A stretch of 64,000 nucleotides of DNA. It comes from Haematococcus lacustris. Taxonomy: Eukaryota; Chlorophyta; Chlorophyceae; Chlamydomonadales; Haematococcaceae. Each line of letters opens with the position of its first letter. Position 1 is the stretch's first letter. Both the position numbers and the translations under genes were made by a program. The stretch spans positions 450,171 to 514,170 of the forward strand of contig JASKMD010000028.1 in assembly GCA_030144725.1 (NCBI GenBank). The letters are read 5' to 3'. The notes under the pieces are model-generated. The model did no database searches and was not told the origin of the DNA. It saw only the letters and a program-made list of their open reading frames with translations. Positions 55,194 through 64,000 of the stretch are shown here, one piece after another.

Positions 55194-57962
55194 TCACGTG
55201 ACTGTCCTGTCGAGCGCAACAATAGCCGGAGGTGCATCAATAGTCCTAGTTTGCTCAAGTAAGTGGCGCAGCACCATTAAAAGCGGCATGCCCCATAGCT
55301 CGACTGACCGGAATTTGGTCTTCCTGTGACTGGCGCCAGGCACCAGCCAGGACTCCATCCGCGACCGTTGGCACACACATGTGTCCGTAGCAAACACATC
55401 TACACAACAGGTAAGGTTGCTGCAACATGCAAGTGAGGTGTGAGTGACAGCTTCACAACAAGCCCGTAGCACGCCCAGCCATGCCACAGCCATAATTACA
55501 AATGAAATGGTATGCCCCTTAGCTAGTGGCCTGCTTGCACCCAAATGAAATTGCAGCCCAGGTTTCATGTGGCGCTGACGATGCGTTCAACACTAACATG
55601 GGTATGCTATCCACCAACCTTATGTCCTCTCACTACCACCATGTGCCATCCTATTCGGCTGCAGGAAGGCATGCCAAGGTTCAAGCACCCCAACCAGGGC
55701 AAATGCGTGCTCTGTTGCAAGTGCACTTGCCCCAACGTCACCAGGGTGTATAATGCATGGGTAGCTGTGGGTGTGCACCAGGGGGAGGATGGGATGGAGG
55801 TGGCATGGCGATTGCGTCATGAAGCCTTGCGCCTTAAGGGTAGCCTCACTCGTGCCCCCGAGTACAAGCTGCATGTCATTGGGCCAGCTAGTGTTGTGGA
55901 CAGCCAGTTGAAGGCGGCTTGTGAAGCCAAAGACCTCGCCCTCATTGCTCACGTTGACTGTGTACAGCTTTGTCAGATACGGCATCAAGTTGCAAATGAA
56001 GCACCATCGTTCTTCCATGACCAGCAGGGGTTGCCAGCGCCTACAGCCAGGATGGTGGGGGACTCAACTCCTTCTGCCCGGTGTCCACCCACCCTCCCAG
56101 CAGCTTGTAGCAGTGAGGGGCAGGGAGGGGCAGGGCTACAGGGGCAGGGGGCTGGGCTGGCGCATGTGGCTGCATGTCCTGCCCGGCGTCCACCCACCAT
56201 CCTGGCAGCTGACAGCAGCAAGGGGCAGGGAGGGGCAGGGCTGCAGGGGCAGGGGGCTGGGCTGGCGCATGTGGCTGCATGTCCTGCCCGGCGTCCACCC
56301 ACCATCCTGGCAGCTGACAGCAGCAAGGGGCAGGGAGGGGCAGGGCTGCAGGGGCAGGGGGCTGGGCTGGCGCATGTGGCTGCAACTGCCGCACAACGCC
56401 CGGTGTCCGGCAGCAGCGAGGGGCCCGCCACACAATCACGGTTGGAGGTTAGTGGCCATGCATCATATGTTTGTTTGTTCACATGTTCCTGTAGACCTCC
56501 TTGTTGCAGATCCTTAGTGCAGGGTGCATGCCCCATGGTGCATGCTATATTGTATATTTTGTGTGTTTCTTGCAGGTTTCAAGGGCACCACTGCTGCAGC
56601 ATCAGAAGGATGAACATTCCATGGAGTTGGAAGTAGCCGCTATCCGGCACGGCCTACAACTTGCTTCTTCCTTTGCCACACAGCCTTACCAGGGAACCAA
56701 TGTCACCTTCAAACCGCCAAGCTTCATGGTAAGATACCTCAACATCAGCATCAACCATCGCTCACATGCACTGACATGCACTAGCTCTCACTTGCACTCA
56801 AGTCAGATGCCCCCTTTGTTATGCGTGCAGCGTTCTATCGGGCAACGGGCGGCTGTGGCAGTCCAGTGACACATGGGCATGTGACTCGTTGCGTGTAGAC
56901 AGCTTGCCTCCAGATGCTCAGGCCTTCCTGGCATCCCATGGCCAGAAGCACTCGTGGGCAGCTCATGCCCTCCCTTACCTACCGGCTGTCCGCTTGCCGG
57001 CCACCTTTCACCACCTCCCAGCACTGAACCAACACCCCACTCAACTCCTCCTCCTCCAAGCATTCTCCTCCTCCACTCCGCCTCCGTGCCTCCACTCAAC
57101 TCCTCCTCCTCCACTCCTCCTCCAAGCATCAGCCCCACCCCTCCTCCAACCCCTCCTCCTACACCCACCACCCCTCCCGCTGGCACCCCCTTTCCCGCCG
57201 ACCCTCCCTCCGCAGGCCCTCCTCCTCCTCCCGCAGCTGCAGCTGCCATCCTTTCATCCACACCCGCAGCTGACACCCCCTCCCCCAGAGCTGCGCCCCC
57301 CTCCTCTGCAACCTCACTTTGCCCCACTGCTGGTGCACCCACCGTGAAGCCAGTGCACCCACCGTGAAGCCAGTGCGGAACATGCACATAGTTGACTGGT
57401 TGGATGCGCTAGCGGTGCACATGTCACCTGTCACCAACTAGACCCATGCTTGCCATCACACACCTCAACAGAGACACCGTGGCATGCCTTCCTGCAGCCG
57501 AATAGGATGGCACATGGTGGTAGTGAGAGGACATAAGGTTGGTGGATAGCATACCCATGTTAGTGTTGAACGCATCGTCAGCGCCACATGAAACCTGGGC
57601 TGCAATTTCGTTTGGGTGCAAGCAGGCCACTAGCTAAGGGGCATACCATTTCATTTGTAATTATGGCTGTGGCATGGCTGGGCGTGCCATGGGCTTGCTG
57701 TGATGCTGTCACTCACACCTTACTTGCATGTTGCAGCAACCTTACCTATTGTGTAGATGTGTTTGCTACGGACACATGTGCGTGACAATGGTCGCGGATG
57801 GAGTCCTGGCTGGTGCCTGGCGCCAGTCACAGGAAGACCAAATTCCGGTCAGTCGAGCTATGGGGCATGCCGCTTTTAATGGTGCTGCGCCACTTACTAG
57901 ATATAACTAGGACTATAGATGCACCTTCCGCCACCGTCGCGCTCGACTGGACTGTCACGTGA
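55194..57962. mobile_element. Element bounded by about 480-bp inverted repeats
   Basis: 55194-55678 and 57475-57962 are inverted copies with high identity and small indels. Both outer ends are TCACGTGA-like and similarity stops just beyond. I see no clear target duplication. Each arm includes the same short protein-like frame (EIAAQVSCGADDAFNTNMGM, then SHYHHVPSYSAAG), so a gene end was duplicated with the repeat. Inside are the plus-strand ORF at 55545-56636 and a Pro-rich stretch. The family is not identified. Confidence 0.65.
55545..56636 (+). CDS. Unknown protein with Cys-rich motif and 35-residue tandem repeats
   Basis: 363-codon ATG-started frame in the long-inverted-repeat element. 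After the arm sequence comes a Cys-rich motif (GKCVLCCKCTCPNVTRVYNAW), then EYKLHVIGPASVVDSQLKAA and LIAHVDCVQLCQIRHQVANE, which read like folded protein. Next come three tandem 105-bp repeats (about 56085-56395) encoding 35-residue Gly/Gln/Ala-rich units (GQGGAGLQGQGAGLAHVAAC). Likely further exons follow: VSRAPLLQHQKDEHSMELEV (ends 56728) and GRLWQSSDTWACDSLRVDSL (about 56850-57000). It may be a zinc-ribbon-like element protein; no function assigned. Confidence 0.4.
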   Translation: MKLQPRFHVALTMRSTLTWVCYPPTLCPLTTTMCHPIRLQEGMPRFKHPNQGKCVLCCKCTCPNVTRVYNAWVAVGVHQGEDGMEVAWRLRHEALRLKGSLTRAPEYKLHVIGPASVVDSQLKAACEAKDLALIAHVDCVQLCQIRHQVANEAPSFFHDQQGLPAPTARMVGDSTPSARCPPTLPAACSSEGQGGAGLQGQGAGLAHVAACPARRPPTILAADSSKGQGGAGLQGQGAGLAHVAACPARRPPTILAADSSKGQGGAGLQGQGAGLAHVAATAAQRPVSGSSEGPATQSRLEVSGHASYVCLFTCSCRPPCCRSLVQGACPMVHAILYILCVSCRFQGHHCCSIRRMNIPWSWK

Positions 57963-59322
57963 TGCTGCACGGTGCTGCGATAGGCGTTCTGACCCGTACG
58001 ACCTTACAACAGTTAGCACCCAATAGCAAGCTTGCGTCTCAAGCACATTTATTGTGGAGGGCGCCACAGGCTTCAGGCCAGGCACAACCATCAGCGGGAT
58101 GCAGCGCAAAAGGACGATTGCAACCCACCAGGCGCAACTGCTATCCGTGGCCTATGGGCTCCGTTCGTCAAAATTTGAATTTTTCCCAGGACGTGTCACA
58201 GCTGACACGGGTTCAGTCCACATGCGACAGCAGCTTCAAGGTGTCCTGATTATTGATGCCAGTGTTCCCTTAACAGCCAAAAGCAGCTATATTCAATCAA
58301 AAAGATGCAGAAACTGAGCCGTTAACTGTGTTGACCGCCCACACATGAAACGGCCCACACATGAAGACAACGCGTTTCTTTCCTGATTACATGTTACGAA
58401 TCCACACAAGGAGCCGCACTGAATTCCCAGTTCGTCATTCGACGTCCTGGTTGGACAGATAACCGGCCTGAAAAAGTGCCCATATCGAGTAAATATGACA
58501 TGGGGTGACGTGACACGAGTTGCACGCTGTTAGGGTGCAAGGACAGGCCACAAGCCATACCAACACTCTTTAAAATGTCATCAGCACTAGAAGTAACACT
58601 AAAACACATTTCAGGGGGAGTCCTGCGACCGACAAAAATCCAAAAAGTTGAAAAGCTGGGCCGTTCAGCGCGATAGCTGTGCGCCGATCACAGCCTTACT
58701 AAGCAGGCCATTCCCGGCACAACGCGACCCGATCTCCCAGCACCCCTGCCCGCCCCGGCACAGGTGCACATCACCCCGACCAGCCCGCTGGCTTCGCTTT
58801 GATGAGCTGCACCGCTCTGCGCAGGAATCGCTGTGAAACTCGTAAAGACCAGTAAGATTTTATCAGGGGTGCAGCCAATGGCGGGGGTGACCGTATGCAC
58901 GCCCTGGGCAGCAGGCGGCGCCACAATGTGCACCTCACTCAGCAGCCCATCATCATGCAGCTATCAAACAAGGCCGGTCGCGCCACCTGGCTCGTTCTCA
59001 ACGCTTTCAGCCGCCACGGGCACATCTGGGTAGACATTCAGCGCTGCCTGCTGCCAAGCCAGCCAGCTGCAAGCCAGGAGGCGCCACGCGTGCCACGCGA
59101 CAGCGTAGGCAAACTTTCCCTCCTCTTGCAGCAACTGCAACCACCACCACCAACAGGAATTCCAGCCATGGTGATGGTGATGCCATGGTGATTGCAAGAG
59201 CGCCGCCATGATGAAAGCAAGAGTGTAGGCAACAAAGGTCAGGTGAAGGCCACAAGGTGACGCATGGCGATGGGTGTGCGCTCAACCAGCCTCCCAGCGT
59301 GTTGAACCCTGCCACCCTGATG
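57963..59322. other. Spacer with coding-like debris
   Basis: A plus frame at about 58045-58320 (QRKRTIATHQAQLLSVAYGL, SVHMRQQLQGVLIIDASVPL) and a minus frame at 58394-58600 (NSVQLVSRHPMSYLLDMGTF) look protein-like but lack starts or splice context. Probably exon pieces of decayed elements. Confidence 0.3.
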
Positions 59323-59856
59323 GGGCTAGCGGTGAGGCACCTCCACGCGGTGGCCCTGGTAACAATCCGCGTTGACTTCGGTCGCACGGATTGGCTAAGC
59401 TACCTCACCACCGCACCCAGCGGTATATAAATTGGGATGCAACGGGACAGCCTTCCCAGGCTTGAACGGGCACCGCTTTGTCCAGCGGGATACAAATGAG
59501 GTCCGGGTGCCGCACACGACCGTTGCGGGTCATCGAGCTGTTGTGGAGTTACAGCGTCATCAAGGAGGGAGCAGAGCTACCTCAACGCGGGACGTTGGCT
59601 GACAGCTAAAGTTTGGACTTTTGGAGCCTGGACTTCAGCTTTCAGTGCGACATCCGACGGACAAGGCGGGAACTGCTCTCGTCAACGAGGAGAAGAGATA
59701 GGTCCAGCTGCGAGTGCACTGGTCTTTGCTCCTCTCATGCCTCTTTGTTTGCCTTGGCTGCTAGCTGTGGTCTGTGGCTACAGCTAGGGCATCTTGGTGG
59801 GGACATGTCCAGCCTATGTCCAACATTTGGAGGTGGGAGCAGGCCGCGCCCCAGGC
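59323..59856 (+). repeat. Direct repeat, left copy (TATA-box containing)
   Basis: Partner of 60654-61189. It ends within GTGGGAGCAGGCCGCGCCCCAGGC, a tail also found near 26799 and, more loosely, at about 61470. Confidence 0.85.
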
Positions 59857-60653
59857 CCCAGCTTCTTCTGCCACCCTGATAAGCCCTTGGCACAGAGCCA
59901 AGGTCACACGGTGTCACACTTGTGGCTAGTAGAGCCAACGTGCATGTCACAATGTACTGCATGGCGGTGGGTGTGCACCCCATGAGGATCCCAATGAGGC
60001 TGTTTTAGACCTAGCCCCTGGCGCACACCAGGCAGTACCGCCCTGTGTCAGGTTCGATACTGGGAGCAGCAAGAGCTCCTCTGCCTACTCACCATGCAGC
60101 CAAGCCCCTAACGCGGCCAATACACCACACATGTTGCCATTCAGCCTCCTCAGTGATTTTGTGAGCAGCCAGGCACGTATCCAACACGGCCACTACACGG
60201 CAACTGTTTCCATGCGCCCTCCTTAGTGAATCTGTGTGCATCACAAGAGGAGGCCCAAAGCAGTACAGTTCCATCTAGGCATCACACCACAGGCCATGCG
60301 CTGGACCTCTTGTCGTGTTTGCTGTGCCCGGCTGGCGTCCAGCCTGTGGGAGGGTGCACCTGTGAGACCCCGTCCCCAACCCTCACCTGCTTGCCGTCAA
60401 AGCAGCGGGGCAAGTGCAGGTGCATCCCAAGGCCATAGCGCCGGGCTGGGCCCGTCAGCCGCCACCGCATCTTCACACGCACCTGCACAACAGGCCTGCC
60501 ATTTACACAACTGCCAAGCAGACATGTCACTGACTTGCAGAAGCCCTCCCTTGGCCCTCCCTCGCGCAGCATGGCCTGCCCGGCTGCACTTGCCCATCAG
60601 TGGTTTGCACCTAGTTTTTGAAGATCTCACTATATCTAATATGTATGTACAGG

Positions 60654-61189
60654 GGGCTGGCGGTGAGGCACCTCCACGCGGTGGCCCTGGTAACAATCCG
60701 CGTTGACTTCGGTCGCACGGATTGGCTAAGCTACCTCACCACCGCACCCAGCGGTATATAAATTGGGATGCAACGGGACAGCCTTCCCAGGCTTGAACGG
60801 GCACCGCTTTGTCCAGCGGGATACAAATGAGGTCCGGGTGCCGCACACGACCGTTGCGGGTCATCGAGCTGTTGTGGAGTTACAGCGTCATCAAGGAGGG
60901 AGCAGAGCTACCTCAACGCGGGACGTTGGCTGACAGCTGAAGTTTGGACTTTTGGAGCCTGAACTTCAGCTTTTAGTGCGACATCCGACGGACAAGGCGG
61001 GCACTGCTCTCGTCAACGAGGAGAAGAGATAGGTCCAGGTGCTGTGTGCACTGGTCTTTGCTCCTCTCATGCCTCTTTGTTTGCCTTGGCTGCTAGCTTT
61101 GGGTAAGTGGCTATAGCTAGGGCAGCTTGGTGGGGACATGTCCAGCCTGTGTCCAACTTTTGGTGGTGGGAGCAAGCCGCGCCACAGGC
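60654..61189 (+). repeat. Direct repeat, right copy (TATA-box containing)
   Basis: Partner of 59323-59856. The similarity to the 26799-26885 insertion continues past 61189 to about 61240 (CTCCTCCCTTAATGCACGCC, then CCGGAGTAGT), suggesting that the true repeat end is near 61240 and the left copy is cut short. Confidence 0.85.
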
Positions 61190-61240
61190 GGAAGCTCCTC
61201 CCTTAATGCACGCCGGTTTGTACCGGAGTAGTTTTCTTTC

Positions 61241-62014
61241 TTTCTTTCTTCTTTCTTGTATGTACAGTATATCACACCCACACCCATGTCTGCACAGCGT
61301 TCATGGCACCTGGTTCCCAGCATGGCCTGGCCTGTGCAGGGCCTGGGGTGTTTGTTGCACACAGGGTCTGTCCACACTGCAGCTTAGGGAGCAGTGAGGA
61401 GCGCCTAGAGAGAGCCTGCTACACAGAGCTACACACAGCGCATGGAGCGTGGCCTGGAGGGCAGTGGCAGGCAGGTGGCGTGAGCAGGCCACGCCCCTTC
61501 CAGGCAGATGCTCCCGCCCTTAAATGCACCGCCAGCTCTGCCGTAGTGGTCTTCTTCTTCTGCTGCTGCTGCTGCTGCTAGTTTCTGTTTGCGTTGCTGT
61601 TGTCAGCCACACAGCATGTCATGGCTTGCTGCCACTGTGAAAGCAATGCTCAGCGATGGCAGCAGGTGGAGGTGGAGGGTGTGGAACAGTGATTTTTGAT
61701 CCCTCAAAACAGCCAAGCTGATGCTGTTCACGAAGGGTCCAGGACCATCACATGGCTGGTTACGCAGGTGGTCACGATTCGTTACAAAAATTAGATATCA
61801 TAGCATTTTCTCATACCAATAATAGTTTTAGATTCCAAAAACTCATTTTTCGGTTACGAAGCCGCCGAGGCCAGTCGACGCAAGGGACCGTTTGGTAACG
61901 AAAGTCAGGCCTGGAAAACAAGCTTTTGGTTCCGATCGTTACGTATTACGCAAAAAAAATCGCTGGTGTGGAAGCGATGCTGAGATGCGGAACCGTGCAC
62001 GCAGTAGTTCTGAC
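61241..62014. other. Spacer with AT-rich insert
   Basis: No gene supported. 61745-61970 is clearly more AT-rich than its surroundings (GTTACAAAAATTAGATATCA and similar) and contains GTTACG/CGTAAC-type inverted words, possibly a small foreign insertion. Confidence 0.35.
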
Positions 62015-63877
62015 CTTGGCTCTAGCTCGCCAGGCATGCAGTAGCCTGCGGCGGATGCCTGCTTGCACTGCACTGGCTGCCAGCTCAGCCTGGCGAGCCC
62101 ACCTGAGCTGTAGCCTGCAGGCAGCACAGCAGGTTGCATTCGCAGCTGTAGTTGTAGGAGGGCTGGCAGCAACTGATGCCACAGGCAGTGGCTGCCCACC
62201 TGACCAGGTGGCCCCGTACCGCTGCCTGGATTGCTACGGCGGCCGTGGTCCGCTGACCCCGCCACAGGCGCAGCTCATGGAACGCCTGCGAGGCGTGGGG
62301 CTGAGCTGCTGCCCTGAGCATGCCCTGTTCCGTAGAACTTGACCTCACTCCACACCCTCCTGCTGCTGCTCCTGCTGCTGCTGCTCCTGCTGCTCCCTTT
62401 GCTGTCTCCACCTGGTCTCCCCACGCTCCTGCAGCACATCAGGACATGTTCACGAGAGCACATACACACAGGAGGAGGATTGGGGTGGCTTTGCACACCG
62501 CCACAGAGGTTGAGGGCAACCATTGCATTGGCCCATGGCTCGTGCAATATCAACACAGGCACACGCGTGACCTCGTGCTACATGACGCAGCATGTGATGG
62601 CAGGGCAGCGTTGAGCAGTGAACGGCGGTGAGCACATGCAGTGACAGGCCTCACCCCAGCCTCTGCACCAGACACACGACACAGTGCGTCCGCCACCACT
62701 GGCATCACAGGCGGCCCAACGACACACGGCATCACAGGCGGCCGAACCACTGGCATCACAGGCGGCCGAGCTGCAGCCTCCCACACCACCGCCACCACCC
62801 TGCTGGTCACCTGCCAGCGCGGGCGGTGAGCTGGTGCTTGGCTCCGGGGCTCCCTGCCTGGCAGCCAGCAGCCCCACAGCAATCTGCAGGGACCATTTGC
62901 TGGGCACTGCTGCTGCTCCAGCCATGGGCGGGCTTGAGGTGGGTTGTGCGAGTGCTTGATGTTGGGCAGGCGCCAGAGACATGCCACCACCCTCAAGGGT
63001 ATGCAGCTGCCCAGCGGAAGGGAGGGGTTGATCAACCTGGGTCAACAGGGCACCTTGTTCCATGACTTGTGCGGCCGCAACAAGGGACATTGCTGAGGTG
63101 TCTGCCATGACACACTTGCTTGACTCATGCAAGCCAGCTTGGCCTATGAGGGGCTCAACAAGCTGGTCTAGAGACATACATTGGTCAGGCGGCATGGTAG
63201 GAGACATACCACCAGTGTCGGCTGGACAAGGCAGAGACATACAAGCTGGTCCTTAGGCAGACAGAGCCACCTGCCAGTAGGCTGGGCGTGCCGCTGGAAA
63301 GAACATGTGGCATGTTGCTCGTAGGGCATGGGGTGCTAAACTTGCAAATGGCAGTGTTGCTGATGCTTTTCACAATGCGAGAAGCCAGGCAGTGCACTGT
63401 TACTATTGAGCATTTCACCCTGAGACGTTTGTGACATTTCCAAGCAGTTTAGGGGTTTCATGGCTCATTTTCACGGAGTGATGAACGAAATGCAATCGCT
63501 AGCATGGGTAGCAGGGTATGCCAGACAGCACCACTTGCCTGGTGATTGCCACGTGTCTGAGTAAGAGCCATGAGCTTTTGTTTTCGCAGCAGGAGGCGGT
63601 CAATGGCAGGGAAGGGAGCTGGGCTTGCCAGTGCTGGCTGCTGCTGCTGAGGGTCCTGGCACTGCTGCTGCTGCTGCGATTTGCAGGAAAGGGTGGCAGG
63701 ATGCTTTGGGTAGCCATCGTTGCCGGTGGGTTCAATGCTCTCTGGGTCAGCAAGTGTGGTACTGGGCTGCACTACAGCTGGCTTCTGACTCAATAAGCGG
63801 CTGGGATTGTCAAAACGAGTCATAGTCAAAGCTTGTACACTTGAACTGCTCTGCACTGCATGGCATGCCGTTGCCAT
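62015..63877 (-). CDS. Tentative IQ-motif (calmodulin-binding) protein, exon fragments
   Basis: Minus-strand blocks that look coding. From the ATG at 63877: TMTRFDNPSRLLSQKPAVVQ, then a poly-Gln stretch and PAIDRLLLRKQKLMALTQ. From 63240: Met/Ser/Pro-rich repeats (GGMSPTMPPDQCMSLDQLVE). Near 62300-62200: RLWRGQRTTAAVAIQAAVRG, then HLVR before a GT donor at 62199, a textbook IQ motif. Exon 62114-62015: RLQLRWARQAELAASAVQAG, then IRRRLLHAWRARAK before a donor at 62014, a second IQ-like motif in a matching phase. IQ motifs bind calmodulin or related light chains. The joins between the N-terminal pieces are not established, and the gene may extend past either side. Confidence 0.4.
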
Positions 63878-64000
63878 GGCTTGGATTGGAAGAGCAGCAA
63901 TACTCCGGAGAAAATATCATATGTCAGCTGTAGGTTAGACCAGCTTCACCTGGGTATAGTACATCTGACTGCAGCCCTTGCGCCATTGATGCCATACATT

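Larger units (their letters stand above)
59323..61189. mobile_element. Putative short LTR-type element (535-bp direct repeats around about 800 bp)
   Basis: 59323-59856 and 60654-61189 are direct repeats, nearly identical, about 1331 bp apart. Each holds a TATATAA box (59424 and 60755) in a CCCAGCGGTATATAAATTGG context, as an LTR promoter would. The internal 800 bp has no gag/pol-like frame, which fits a non-autonomous (TRIM-like) element. A plain tandem segmental duplication is the alternative, because I did not find TG...CA ends or a primer-binding site. Confidence 0.45.

Overview
The window is nuclear DNA of a photosynthetic eukaryote, most likely a chlorophycean green alga. Its genes are split into many short exons with GT/AG introns, the introns are full of CTG/CAG runs and G-rich microsatellites, one gene starts with a chloroplast-type transit peptide, and TGTAA polyadenylation-like signals are present. 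The Fanzor/TnpB-like proteins resemble those I associate with Haematococcus-type algae; that species-level guess is an inference only.

Layout. 147-5731 (minus) is the 5' part (10 exons) of the chaperonin subunit CCT2. It is divergent from a complete 10-exon plus-strand gene at 6078-12857 for a predicted 285-aa plastid AhpC/TSA-like (PRXL2-type) protein. Two introns of that gene hold mobile-element remnants: a Fanzor fragment and a CENP-B/Psq-type transposase. 13237-17651 holds two adjacent DNA transposons with recognisable terminal inverted repeats and target-site duplications: one of an unassigned DDE-like family, and one PIF/Harbinger.

17.95-52.6 kb is a large inverted duplication. Each arm carries a 22-exon glutamate-receptor-like (GLR) channel gene, copy 1 on plus at about 17.96-26.74 kb and copy 2 on minus at 52.57-43.52 kb. 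Copy 1 has a shifted frame at its 5' end, while copy 2 has a 1-bp deletion and a stop codon in the ligand-binding domain. Between the arms lies a nest of Fanzor (eukaryotic TnpB-like RNA-guided nuclease) elements: one 505-aa internally deleted copy (28.0-30.0 kb), one near-complete 814-aa copy (41.4-38.6 kb), and at least four fragments. The 3' flanks of four of them share a small conserved hairpin that could be part of a guide RNA. A unique Pro/Gln/Ala-rich gene of unknown function occupies 32.2-37.1 kb at the centre.

52.6-64 kb is mostly mobile-element territory: a broken ORF with an in-frame TAG, an element with about 480-bp inverted repeats (55194-57962), a pair of 535-bp direct repeats each with a TATA box (LTR-like, 59.3-61.2 kb), and a tentative minus-strand gene with IQ calmodulin-binding motifs at 62.0-63.9 kb. 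No rRNA, tRNA or CRISPR array was seen.
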